A stretch of 64,000 bases of DNA, from positions 1 through 64,000 of the forward strand of contig CAZFLM010000013.1 of NCBI GenBank assembly GCA_964519955.1. The letters run 5' to 3'. Of the stretch, positions 8,819-17,430 are shown piece after piece. Below the pieces are notes generated by a model that saw nothing but the letters and a program-made list of their open reading frames with translations, was not told the origin of the DNA and ran no database searches. Each line of letters opens with the position of its first letter. Position 1 is the first letter of the stretch. Source of the DNA: CAZFLM01 sp964519955 (GTDB lineage Bacteria > Armatimonadota > Chthonomonadetes > Chthonomonadales > CAJBBX01). A program made the translations under genes and the position numbers.

Positions 8819-10798
8819 ATGAGACACCCCCTCGCTCAAGCCCTGTTCGTGCTCGTCTTTGCGGCTTCCGCATGCTCCGCCGATCTCCACGGCGATGCGG
8901 CGGCGGGCAACCTGACGGCCATACGCCAGGCCCTGGACGCCGGTGGCGACGTCAACGCGCGCGACAAGGACGGAGCCACGGCCCTCCACTGCGCGGTGGA
9001 GAAGGACCACGCCGCCGTCGTGAACCTGCTGATCGAGCGCGGCGCGAACGTCAACGCACGGCGCAGGGATGGTGCGACGCCCCTGCATCTGGCCGCCCGC
9101 AACCGTGGCGAGACCATCGCGTGGTCCCTGCTGGCGGCAGGCGCCGACCGGGATCTGGCAGATGGCGCGGGGCTCCGCCCGATGGACGTGGCGCGGCGCG
9201 CCAGGAACGCTGAGCTGGAGCGGCTGCTCAGAGGCTGCGACTTCACCGAGACCCTTGCACACGACATCGACACCGGCATCAACGTCCTGGTCGATAGCGC
9301 ACACGAGTACCTGTTCGACTTCTCATGGGCCTTCCCGCCTATGCTCCGCCAGTCGGGCATCCGTGCCATCAACTCCCTCGCGTGCCTGGATCGTGTCCTG
9401 AAGCCAGGCGAACCGGCCAACACGCTGCTGATCGGCGGCGTCGACGAGCGTTACAGCAAGTGGCCATGTTCCACGTTCAACGTCGTCCTCACGTACCAGG
9501 GCGACGCGAACGCGCAGGACTACACGCCCGCGGAGCGGAGAGACCTGCGCACCTTCGTGGAACAGGGCGGGGGATTGCTGATCATCGGGGAGGGCGTCAA
9601 GACACCCGATCAGGCCGCTCGCTGGCCCCTCAATGCCCTCGGCCGCGACTATGGCGTGAGAGTTGGAGACAAGAGCACTACGTTGCGTGGGCAACCAGTG
9701 CCATCGCTCTCACTCGACGGCCCCTGGGAGGTCCGAGCCGCGGGCACAGATGGTCGGCCCATCATGGCGGTTCGGAGCTTCGGCAAAGGGCGCGTGGCGT
9801 CCATCAGCACGCTGCTGCTTGTCCGAAGCCACCCCGGCGACGCCGATCCGGCCGAGATGAAGCGCGCGGACGCGACAGCTTATCTGGCGGACCTTGTTCG
9901 ATGGCTATCCGCAGGCAGGCCGCCTGCAGGTGGTCCAGCCCGCCTGCCAGTGGAGTTCCACCCGGAGAACCAGGTGCGAGTTGGCAAGGCGATTGTGTCG
10001 TACGCCTCGAACCAACGTCCGGACCTGATCAAGTGCATCACGGATGAGCTTCCGGCCGTCAAGAAGAAACTCGACGAGTGGATCCCGTCGCCGCCCCGAC
10101 AGGGGTCGTATCCCATGCTGCTGTGTGCGGGTGGCGGAGGAGGATTCGCGGCAGGCGACGAGGTCGCGGTGATGGCACTGACGCCCAGCGCGCTACTGAG
10201 CGTGTTCGGACACGAGATGGCCCACTGCATGCCTGGCCCGGCAAATGACCTTGGGCAGCAGGCGGGCAGGTTGCCCAACGGGTTCCTTCTGGGCGAGGGA
10301 CATGCCGGCTGGTTCCAGCGCAAGATCCAGACGATGTGGAAGGGGGAGCCTTTCGATCCGAACACCTTCTTCAAGGCCGACCCGACCGGGCGCGAGATAG
10401 ACCTTGCTCGGGTGACCGAAAAGGAGGTCGGCGCCAACTGGTCGATCTGGGACAAGCTCTTCTTCGTGTTCCAGAAGCTCGACGAGAGGTACGGCACCAC
10501 GTGGTATCCGCGCTGGGTGTGGGTGAAGAGCACTCGGTGGCGCAACACGCCAGGGCGGATGCTGACGTGGGACGAAGTCGTCGAGGACATGAGCATCGCG
10601 GTCGGCGAGGATCTGTATCCCTTCTTTCGAGCCCTGGGCACGTCGCTCGCTCACGATCGGTGCGGATCCATTCAGTTCCAGGGGAAGCCGGTGGATCTCC
10701 CACCGGCGCCGCTGGGCCTCGATCGCTGTGGGCCACTGAGGTTCGAGCCGGCCGGAGACTACACCAGGCCCCTGTCCCGGCGCGCCAAAGCCGACTAG
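8819..10798 (+). CDS. lipoprotein with ankyrin repeats and a zinc-metallopeptidase-like domain
   Basis: A 659-residue protein starting at ATG 8819, preceded by ggagga. A lipoprotein signal (hydrophobic stretch ending A-A-S-A-C) is followed by about three ankyrin repeats (G-A-T-A-L-H, G-A-T-P-L-H-L-A-A). Next comes an alpha/beta region with G-G-G-L-L-I-I-G-E-G reminiscent of amidotransferase-like/ThuA folds. A peptidase-like C-terminal part carries H-E-M-A-H (residues 465-469), the HExxH zinc motif, with acidic residues downstream (G-E-G-H). The last part recalls M60/enhancin-type peptidases. It lies between the two sugar permeases. Envelope anchoring is inferred from the lipobox; the substrate is unknown. 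Confidence 0.75.
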   Translation: MRHPLAQALFVLVFAASACSADLHGDAAAGNLTAIRQALDAGGDVNARDKDGATALHCAVEKDHAAVVNLLIERGANVNARRRDGATPLHLAARNRGETIAWSLLAAGADRDLADGAGLRPMDVARRARNAELERLLRGCDFTETLAHDIDTGINVLVDSAHEYLFDFSWAFPPMLRQSGIRAINSLACLDRVLKPGEPANTLLIGGVDERYSKWPCSTFNVVLTYQGDANAQDYTPAERRDLRTFVEQGGGLLIIGEGVKTPDQAARWPLNALGRDYGVRVGDKSTTLRGQPVPSLSLDGPWEVRAAGTDGRPIMAVRSFGKGRVASISTLLLVRSHPGDADPAEMKRADATAYLADLVRWLSAGRPPAGGPARLPVEFHPENQVRVGKAIVSYASNQRPDLIKCITDELPAVKKKLDEWIPSPPRQGSYPMLLCAGGGGGFAAGDEVAVMALTPSALLSVFGHEMAHCMPGPANDLGQQAGRLPNGFLLGEGHAGWFQRKIQTMWKGEPFDPNTFFKADPTGREIDLARVTEKEVGANWSIWDKLFFVFQKLDERYGTTWYPRWVWVKSTRWRNTPGRMLTWDEVVEDMSIAVGEDLYPFFRALGTSLAHDRCGSIQFQGKPVDLPPAPLGLDRCGPLRFEPAGDYTRPLSRRAKAD

Positions 10799-10853
10799 CA
10801 TCGCCGCTTCCCCGCACGGGTGGGCCGCGTTTGAGAGTAAACTGATAGCCACT

Positions 10854-11804
10854 ATGCCACGCGCACGCTCCAGCTCGGTCGCCCGCCGCCACACGATCAA
10901 CGGGCTCCTGTTCTGCTCGCCGACCATCGTCGGGCTCGTCGGCCTCACGATCTATCCGCTGGCGATGTCGCTCTACTACAGCTTCTGCTCCTACTCCGCC
11001 CTCAAGCCGGCGCAGTGGGTGGGCGTCGGCAACTACCGCCTGATCTTCCGCGACCTCGCCAACCACGGCCTGCTGTACGAGTCGGTACTGAACACCCTCT
11101 ACTACTCGGTGGTCGCCGTGCCGCTGGGCATCGCGGTGGCGTTCTTCATGGCGCTGCTGCTGAACCAGAAGGTGAAGGGGCAGACGATCTTCCGCACGAT
11201 GTTCTACGTGCCGTCCATCGTGCCGGTGGTCGCCAGCTCGGTCCTGTGGCTGTGGCTGCTGAACCCGCAGCACGGGCTCATCAACCTGGCCATGACGTGG
11301 AGCGGCGCCGAGCGGTTCGTGGGCTGGATGGGGATGAAGACGCCCATCGGCTGGCTGGCGGACCCGAACTGGTCGAAGCCCGCGCTCATCCTGATGAGCC
11401 TGTGGGGCGTCGGCAACTCGATGGTCATCTTCCTGGCGGGGCTGCAGGGCGTGCCGGAGGAGCTGTACGAGGCGGCCGAGCTGGACGGGGCTTCCGCGTG
11501 GGCGAAGACGCGCAACGTGACGATGCCGATCCTCAGCCCGTACATCCTGTTCATGACCATCATGGGCATGATCGGCGCGTTCCAGTACTTCACGCAAGCC
11601 TGGGTCATGACGAACGGGACAGGCGGCCCGGCCAACTCGACGATGATGTACCCGATGTACCTCTTCCAGAACGCCTTCCAGTTCTTCAAGATGGGCTACG
11701 CGTGCTCGATGGCCTGGCTCATGTTCGTCGTCATCGTCATCGCCACGGCCATCGTCTTCAAGACCTCCGCCCGGTTCGTCTACTACGGTGGCGAGTCGCG
11801 GTAG
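10854..11804 (+). CDS. carbohydrate ABC transporter permease (MalF type)
   Basis: A 316-residue inner-membrane permease with six predicted membrane segments and the E-A-A loop E-A-A-E-L-D-G-A-S-A-W-A-K-T-R-N-V-x-M-P. It should pair with the MalG-type permease encoded on the other strand at 7122-7982. No ribosome site precedes ATG 10854. A TAAACT hexamer at 10838-10843 ends only ten bases before the ATG, so the mRNA may be almost leaderless. A GC-rich hairpin (11835-11867) follows the stop. Confidence 0.93.
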   Translation: MPRARSSSVARRHTINGLLFCSPTIVGLVGLTIYPLAMSLYYSFCSYSALKPAQWVGVGNYRLIFRDLANHGLLYESVLNTLYYSVVAVPLGIAVAFFMALLLNQKVKGQTIFRTMFYVPSIVPVVASSVLWLWLLNPQHGLINLAMTWSGAERFVGWMGMKTPIGWLADPNWSKPALILMSLWGVGNSMVIFLAGLQGVPEELYEAAELDGASAWAKTRNVTMPILSPYILFMTIMGMIGAFQYFTQAWVMTNGTGGPANSTMMYPMYLFQNAFQFFKMGYACSMAWLMFVVIVIATAIVFKTSARFVYYGGESR

Positions 11805-11834
11805 GACGCACGGCACTCCGCAGTGGGTTCTTGG

Positions 11835-11867
11835 GGGCCCGCCTCGCCAGTGGCGCGGGGCGGGCCC
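11835..11867 (+). terminator. GC-rich hairpin after the MalF-type permease gene
   Basis: GGGCCCGCC at 11835-11843 pairs perfectly with GGCGGGCCC at 11859-11867. It lies 30 nt after the permease stop, and a short T-containing stretch (gcattt) follows. Likely a transcription terminator. Confidence 0.6.
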
Positions 11868-11980
11868 TCGCATTTGGGCGTCGCCGCTCCCTTGACGCCG
11901 CCACCTGATTGCCCGATAACGGCCCCGTCGCACTCATCGCATCTCGTCGGCTTCCCATGCTTGCCACTGGAGGTGGTCCG

Positions 11981-13402
11981 ATGGTGCCCGTCGCCCGCTC
12001 GTCGCGCGCCTGGCCGCGCATGCTCGTGCCCCTCGCCCTGCTGCTCGCCGCACCCGCCGCCCTCGCCCAAGAGGAGGACCCCGCCCCGACCAAGCCCGTC
12101 GGCGAGCTGCGCGGCATCCTGGCGGACCGCCTGCACGTCCCGGTCTCGGCGCTGCGCCCCGAGCATGGCGTGTACAGAACCCTCGACAACCGGGACGAGT
12201 ACCTCTTCTACACCGACGGCCGCGGCGCGTACCGAGTCGACGGCGCCACGGGCCGATCGCGCTTCGAGCCGGCGCAGCGGGGCACGCTGACGCCGCGCCA
12301 GGCGATGAAGCTGCTGCGCCCCCACCTGCAGCCACCTGCCACCGCCTTTGGCGACGAGTTCGAGGTGCGTGGGTGGCACGACCGCCACCCCGAGTATGTC
12401 TTCCGCGGCAGCGGACAGGACGACTACCGCATCGACGCGGTCTCCGGCGACCTGGACGTGCGCCCCGACGGGAAGTCGACGCTCGAAGCCGGTGTACAGC
12501 CCGCGGTCACGCTGCCTGCCGCGCGGCTCAGGCAGATCGCCATCGACTACGTCGCCGCGCACTTCCCGGCCTACACCCCGGGCCTGTTCGAGGTGAGCGC
12601 CTTCAACATCCACCCGGAGGACGACTGCAACGAGTACGACGTCGTCTTCCGCCGCCACGCGCGCTCCGGAGCGGAGCTGCCGATGCGGTGCTGGGTGCGC
12701 GTCGAGGAGGACACTGGGTGCGTGGTGAGCTACGAGGAGTGCGCCACCCGTACCGTCGTGAGCACCGAACCGGCCGTCACCGAGGAGCAGGCTATCGCGA
12801 TCGGGCGCGCGTGGATTGCCGCGAACATCACGGCCAGAGAGTCGGGGCTGGAGTTCGTGGGCCCCCGCGATCAGTATCCGATCAAGTTCGAGGTCCGGGT
12901 CGATCCCCTGATGAACCAGGCGCTGGTCTACGAGATCCCGTTCCGAGCGACCTGCGTGATCGTCGACGCCCGTGCCGGTGTGGTGATCGGGATCGATCAG
13001 TGGTCCTGCTCGGATGACGGACCCCGGCCCGCGAACGTGAGGCGCCTCGTCCCGAAGGAGACGCTGTGGGAGGTGAGGGCAGGCGGCAGCCTCGGGCGTT
13101 CCGCCGTGGAGGCGGGCGGCCGCGTGTACCTGTGGGCAGGCTACGCGAAGGCGGTCGGGCTTCAGGTGAAGCGCTCCAAGGACGCAGTCACGGTTGCGGG
13201 AGATGGCAAGCAGGCGGCGCGTCTGACCACCACGAGCAAGCGTCCGACCACCTCGGCGCCGGTGGCGTGGCTGCGCGGCGGCGAGCTGTACCTGCCCGTC
13301 GCGGCGCTGCGCCGGCTGACCGACCGGCTGACGGTGGAGGCCGACGAGCGCACGATCACGCTCAGGCCGGAGTACGGCGCGGCCGCGCACGAGCGCCGGT
13401 AG
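11981..13402 (+). CDS. exported protein with PepSY-like repeats and a copper-amine-oxidase-N-like domain
   Basis: A 473-residue protein. ATG 11981 has ggagg seven bases upstream and opens a clear signal peptide (basic start, L-V-P-L-A-L-L-L-A-A, cleavage after A-L-A). The mature part contains repeats of the form Y-x-F-x-G-x-x-x-D-Y-R-I-D-A-x-S-G-D and E-E-Q-A-I-A-I-G-R-A-W, reminiscent of PepSY/YpeB domains, which often inhibit or chaperone peptidases. The last 110 residues (V-Y-L-W-A-G-Y-A-K-A-V-G to T-I-T-L-R-P) resemble the copper amine oxidase N-terminal stalk domain found in wall-associated proteins. Extracytoplasmic location is likely; exact function unknown. Confidence 0.72.
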   Translation: MVPVARSSRAWPRMLVPLALLLAAPAALAQEEDPAPTKPVGELRGILADRLHVPVSALRPEHGVYRTLDNRDEYLFYTDGRGAYRVDGATGRSRFEPAQRGTLTPRQAMKLLRPHLQPPATAFGDEFEVRGWHDRHPEYVFRGSGQDDYRIDAVSGDLDVRPDGKSTLEAGVQPAVTLPAARLRQIAIDYVAAHFPAYTPGLFEVSAFNIHPEDDCNEYDVVFRRHARSGAELPMRCWVRVEEDTGCVVSYEECATRTVVSTEPAVTEEQAIAIGRAWIAANITARESGLEFVGPRDQYPIKFEVRVDPLMNQALVYEIPFRATCVIVDARAGVVIGIDQWSCSDDGPRPANVRRLVPKETLWEVRAGGSLGRSAVEAGGRVYLWAGYAKAVGLQVKRSKDAVTVAGDGKQAARLTTTSKRPTTSAPVAWLRGGELYLPVAALRRLTDRLTVEADERTITLRPEYGAAAHERR

Positions 13403-13416
13403 GCTCTCCGCATCGG

Positions 13417-13499
13417 CCTAGCCTGGATCATGCACGAGTGCAGTGGTGGGATGGGCCTCCGTGCCCGTCCAGTGCCACTCATGAATAGGTCAGGCTAGG
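13417..13499 (+). repeat. dispersed element of about 80 nt, copy A
   Basis: An 83-nt element bounded by 9-bp inverted repeats, CCTAGCCTG (13417-13425) and CAGGCTAGG (13491-13499). Inside is a stem GGATGGGC (13449-13456) / GCCCGTCC (13463-13470) around CTCCGT. The whole element can fold as one long imperfect hairpin. Near-identical copies occur at 29123-29200 (inverted) and 37884-37975. Here it separates two convergent genes and may serve as their shared terminator. Confidence 0.85.
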
Positions 13500-13513
13500 G
13501 TTGCCGCGCGCTG

Positions 13514-14437
13514 CTATCCCTTCTCCACCAGCCGGCGCATCTTCTCCGCGCCGGTCTTTGCGACGACTGCCGGGTCCATCTTGGCGTGCTCCGGGTTGAA
13601 CAGCTCCAGCGAGAGCGCGCCGCGGAAGCCGACGTGCCGCAGGTCCGCCAGAACCTGGCCCAGCGGGGCGATGCCGTCGCCGGGGAAGACGCGGTGCTGG
13701 TCGCCGATCTGCTCGCGCGGGGGGTCGGCCGGGTAGTCGTTCATGTGGAACACGTGCATCGACTCGGGGCCGAGCATGCGGATGCCGTGGAAGCCCGTGC
13801 CGCCCTTGTAGAAGTGGTACGCGTCGCCGAGGACGCAGGCGTTCGGGTCGTCGACCTCCGCCGCCACGTAGAGCGCCTCGCTCAGCTTGCCCAGCGTCTT
13901 CGAGAAGCCCCACACCTCGAGCTGCGGCACCACGCCCTCCTTCGCGCCGACGGCCAGCAGGTCGCGGTAGCGCTCGACGAGGGCCGGCAGCGCGACGGGC
14001 GCGTTCGTGGCCCCCAGCGCCGGAGCCGCGATGCGCGTGCCGCCGATTTGCCGCACCAGGCCCATGCAGCGCTTCGCCGCCTCCAGCGCCTCCTTCCGCT
14101 TGGCCGCATCGTCGACCGACCACTCGAAGAAGCCGATCGCGCTCGGGACGACGAGGCCCAGATCCGCGATCTGCTTGGCGAGGTCGGCGAGCGACTTCCC
14201 GTCGGCCGCGTGCCGCTCGATCTCGTCGATCCACGGCTCGATGGCGCCGTAGCCCGAGCGCGCGGTCATCTCCACCAACTCGGCGAGGGGCAGCTTGTGG
14301 GCGCGCAACGTGGCGGTGTTCAGGCAGAGCGTGAACGGCGACTGCGGCTTCGCTGCGGACGACTGGGGCATGCTCGACGCTACCATGGCGCCTCCTATCC
14401 CGGCAAGGAGCTGCCGGCGAGTGAGTGGTTGGGACAA
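13514..14437 (-). CDS. exported sugar phosphate isomerase/epimerase-like TIM barrel
   Basis: A 307-residue protein of the xylose-isomerase-like/AP-endonuclease-2 superfamily (hydroxypyruvate isomerase and sugar epimerase relatives). It has a twin-arginine-type leader L-T-R-R-Q-L-L-A-G-I-G-G-A with a small-residue hydrophobic region, so it is probably exported folded. Barrel features include E-P-W-I-D-E, a Q-L-E-V-W-G-F strand, H-V-F-H-M-N-D-Y and S-L-E-L-F-N-P near the end, where the metal-binding acid/His residues usually lie. I chose TTG 14437 because GGAG lies five bases upstream and it starts just before the Tat motif. It converges with the preceding gene across repeat copy A. Confidence 0.85.
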   Translation of the reverse strand: MSQPLTRRQLLAGIGGAMVASSMPQSSAAKPQSPFTLCLNTATLRAHKLPLAELVEMTARSGYGAIEPWIDEIERHAADGKSLADLAKQIADLGLVVPSAIGFFEWSVDDAAKRKEALEAAKRCMGLVRQIGGTRIAAPALGATNAPVALPALVERYRDLLAVGAKEGVVPQLEVWGFSKTLGKLSEALYVAAEVDDPNACVLGDAYHFYKGGTGFHGIRMLGPESMHVFHMNDYPADPPREQIGDQHRVFPGDGIAPLGQVLADLRHVGFRGALSLELFNPEHAKMDPAVVAKTGAEKMRRLVEKG

Positions 14438-14575
14438 AGGGATCTCCGAGTGATGGCGCGGCCGGCGCACGCCCTGCTGCACAGCGTCTGGAGGGTGGCG
14501 CTCCGTCGCCACCGCGTTGTGCGCCAACGGCCGGTCGGCATGGAGGACGACCCTCCAAAGGCGGGCGTGCTCAGC

Positions 14576-15268
14576 CTACCAGAACTTCCAGTCGCGCAGT
14601 ACCAGGACGTACAGCCCGAGCGCCAGGTTGGACGTCGCGTGCGCCACGACGCAGGCGTACACGCTCCGCGTGTAGCGCAGCAGGAGGCCGTACGCGACGG
14701 CGCAGATCGCAGCCGCGAGCCACTCGGGGTGCGCGAGCGCGAAGCCCGCCGCGACCATGGCGAATGCCTGCCACGAGAACGCCCAGGGCAGCACCGATCG
14801 CCAGTCCTGGTGGGTGCAGTACCGGATGAGGAACGAGCGCCAGAACAGCTCCTCCATCACCGGCACCAGCACCGCGAGCCCCAGCAGCCTGATCGCGATG
14901 AACGCATACGCGCCGATGGGATTGGCGATGGCGGCGAGCGGGTTGTACGCCGCCCGCGATCCGCCCAACGTCGCCCACGGGAACGCGTTGGTCACCGCGA
15001 TCCAGGCAGCGATCACCGTCAGCCCGACCGCTACCGCCGGCAGCACCACGCGCGCCTCGATCCGGATGTCGCGCCAGGCAATCCGGTAGGTGTACAGGAG
15101 CGCCGCAACCAGCACCACCTTCGCCGTATAGACGGCCGGGTAGATGCGCGGCAACTGCCCCTCGAGCCACGTCATCGCCAGGAACGCCACCATCGGCACG
15201 ACGTAGGCGTACCACGAACGGTCCTTCACGCCGACCGGATCGTCGGGCCCAACCATGCGAAGCTGCAA
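14576..15268 (-). CDS. CPBP-family intramembrane protease (CAAX-protease related)
   Basis: A 230-residue polytopic membrane protein with about seven hydrophobic segments. The Abi/CPBP glutamic protease motifs are present in order: E-E-L-F-W-R (Glu 139-140), F-A-L-A-H (His 180) and H-A-T-S-N (His 210). Size and motifs suit the CAAX-protease-related subgroup often seen with exosortase systems, but no exosortase or PEP-CTERM protein is visible here. The substrate is unknown. It is transcribed divergently from the DUF255 gene; a 10-bp palindrome CCTACGTAGG (15319-15328) lies in the shared intergenic region. Confidence 0.85.
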   Translation of the reverse strand: MQLRMVGPDDPVGVKDRSWYAYVVPMVAFLAMTWLEGQLPRIYPAVYTAKVVLVAALLYTYRIAWRDIRIEARVVLPAVAVGLTVIAAWIAVTNAFPWATLGGSRAAYNPLAAIANPIGAYAFIAIRLLGLAVLVPVMEELFWRSFLIRYCTHQDWRSVLPWAFSWQAFAMVAAGFALAHPEWLAAAICAVAYGLLLRYTRSVYACVVAHATSNLALGLYVLVLRDWKFW

Positions 15269-15368
15269 GGCATACTCCCGCGCGCCCGGCGGCGGCCACG
15301 CAGCAGCCCCGCCTCGCGCCTACGTAGGTTATAGCATCCGGCAGCCGCCCTTGGAGCGCGAACACCCC

Positions 15369-17426
15369 ATGACCGAGCCTACCGCCCAGAACCGTCTTGC
15401 CGACGAGACCAGCCCGTACCTGCGCCAGCACATGCGCAACCCGGTCCACTGGCGCCCCTGGGGCGAGGAAGCCTTCGCCGCCGCCCGCGAGCGCGACTGC
15501 CCGATCCTGCTCTCGGTCGGCTACTCCGCGTGCCACTGGTGCCACGTGATGGAGCGCGAGAGCTTCGAGGACCCGGACATCGCCGCCCTGATGAACGCCC
15601 ACTTCGTCTGCGTCAAGGTGGACCGCGAGGAGCGCCCGGACGTCGACCAGGTCTACATGACGGCGGTACAGCTCATGACCGGGCAAGGTGGGTGGCCTAT
15701 GACGGTCTTCCTCACGCCCGATGGTCGCGCCTTCTACGGCGGAACATACTTCCCTCCAGATGATCGGTACGGACGCCCCGGTTTCCCGAGGGTGCTGAGC
15801 GCAGTCGCCGCGGCCTGGCGGGCTAGGCGAGACGAGTTGGAGGGACACAGCGACGCGATCGCCGAGGCCGTCGGCCAGGCCGGCGAGGTGGGCGGCCCGC
15901 CGCAGCCTCTCACGCCGCGCCTGCTGGACGACGCCTACGCCGCGCTGCGAACGACCCTCGACCCGCGCTGGGGCGGCCTGCGCGGCGCGCCCAAGTTCCC
16001 GCAGCCAATGCTGCTCGACTTCCTGCTCCGGTACTCGGCGCGCAGCGGCCGACAGGAGCCCCTCGACGCCGTGACGCTCTCGCTGCAGCGCATGGCGGCG
16101 GGCGGCATTCGCGACCACCTGGCAGGCGGTTTCCACCGCTACTCCACCGACGAGCGCTGGCTCGTGCCGCACTTCGAGAAGATGCTCTACGACAACGCGC
16201 AGCTCGCCTCGACGTACCTGAGTGCATACCGAGCGACAGGCGACGCGGCGTTCCGTGAGGTGACAGAGCAGACGCTCGACTTCGTGCAGCGGGAGATGAC
16301 CGCGCCGGGCGGCGGCTTCTACTCGTCGATGGATGCGGACAGCGAGGGCGAGGAGGGGCGCTACTACGTGTGGACGGCGGACGAGGTCGCGAGCGTGCTC
16401 GGACCGGGAAACGCGGCGCTGTTCGCCGAAGCCTATGGAGTGACGCCGGGCGGCAACTTCGAGGGGTCCTGTGTGCTGAGCGAGGTGGACCCCATCGCCG
16501 CGGACGATCCACGCCGCGAGCGCCTGGCGGGGATGCGCGCACGTCTGCTGGCAGCGCGACAGCAGCGCCCGCGCCCCGCGCTCGACGACAAGATCGTGGT
16601 CGCGTGGAACGGACTGATGCTTGCAGCGTTCGCGGAGGCCGCCGCTGTGCTGGGCCGGAGCGACTACCTGCGGACCGCCGTCGGCAATGCCGAGTTCGTG
16701 CTGGGCGCCATGCTCCGCGCAGATGCGGATGGCGCGCTGCTGATGCGCACGGGCCGCGCGGTCGACGACGGCACGTTGCAGGTGGCCCCCATCCCCGGCT
16801 TCCTCGACGACTATGCGTCCTACGCGCTGGGACTGCTGGCGCTCCACGAGGCCACGTTCGCCCCGCGCTGGCTGTCAGCAGCCGCGCAACTCATCGACGC
16901 GCTCCTGCGGCGGTTCGTCGGGGAGGATGGGCTTCTCTACGCGAGCGCCGAGGCCGGCCGCCTGCCCCTGCGCCCGCGCGACGAGATGGACAACGCGGTA
17001 CCATCCGGGCAGTCGTGCGCGGTCGAGGCCCTCCTGCGCCTGGCCATCCTGACGGACCGCGAGGACTACCGCGCGCGGGCCGCCGAGGTGCTGCGCCGCC
17101 TGGCCGCGACCATGGCCGAGCGCCCCGCCGCCTACGGCCGCCTGCTCTGCGCCGCCGACCACTACCTCGGCCCGACGACGGAGCTGGTCATCGCCGGCGC
17201 GCCGGAGGACCCGCGCACGCGCGCCCTGCTCGACGTGGCGTACGCATCATCGAGGCCGAACCTGGTGGTCGTGGGCGCCCATCCGGCGCATTCGGCCGAT
17301 CTGCCCCTGCTCGCGGACAAGGCGATGCTCGGCGGGGTACCGACCGCGTACGTCTGCCGCGACCGCACCTGCCAGGAGCCCACCACCCACCCGGCGCGCC
17401 TGGCGGCGCTGCTGAAGCGGGGCTGA
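15369..17426 (+). CDS. DUF255/YyaL-type thioredoxin-domain protein
   Basis: A 685-residue cytoplasmic protein of the family that includes bacterial YyaL and animal SPATA20. The N-terminal thioredoxin-like domain has S-A-C-H-W-C-H (Cys 55 and Cys 58) followed by V-K-V-D-R-E-E-R-P-D and G-G-W-P-M-T-V-F-L-T-P. The remainder is an alpha/alpha barrel resembling N-acylglucosamine epimerases. Full length for the family. The biochemical role is not established. ATG 15369 is chosen from the conserved start (N-R-L-A-x-E-T-S-P-Y-L). The stop lies only four bases from the convergent fic gene, so no separate terminator fits between them. Confidence 0.93.
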   Translation: MTEPTAQNRLADETSPYLRQHMRNPVHWRPWGEEAFAAARERDCPILLSVGYSACHWCHVMERESFEDPDIAALMNAHFVCVKVDREERPDVDQVYMTAVQLMTGQGGWPMTVFLTPDGRAFYGGTYFPPDDRYGRPGFPRVLSAVAAAWRARRDELEGHSDAIAEAVGQAGEVGGPPQPLTPRLLDDAYAALRTTLDPRWGGLRGAPKFPQPMLLDFLLRYSARSGRQEPLDAVTLSLQRMAAGGIRDHLAGGFHRYSTDERWLVPHFEKMLYDNAQLASTYLSAYRATGDAAFREVTEQTLDFVQREMTAPGGGFYSSMDADSEGEEGRYYVWTADEVASVLGPGNAALFAEAYGVTPGGNFEGSCVLSEVDPIAADDPRRERLAGMRARLLAARQQRPRPALDDKIVVAWNGLMLAAFAEAAAVLGRSDYLRTAVGNAEFVLGAMLRADADGALLMRTGRAVDDGTLQVAPIPGFLDDYASYALGLLALHEATFAPRWLSAAAQLIDALLRRFVGEDGLLYASAEAGRLPLRPRDEMDNAVPSGQSCAVEALLRLAILTDREDYRARAAEVLRRLAATMAERPAAYGRLLCAADHYLGPTTELVIAGAPEDPRTRALLDVAYASSRPNLVVVGAHPAHSADLPLLADKAMLGGVPTAYVCRDRTCQEPTTHPARLAALLKRG

Positions 17427-17430
17427 GGGC

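Noticed and set aside
14571..16847. 758-codon minus-strand frame spanning the CPBP and DUF255 genes.
   Set aside because: Both real genes have clear motifs in their own frames; this frame has none.
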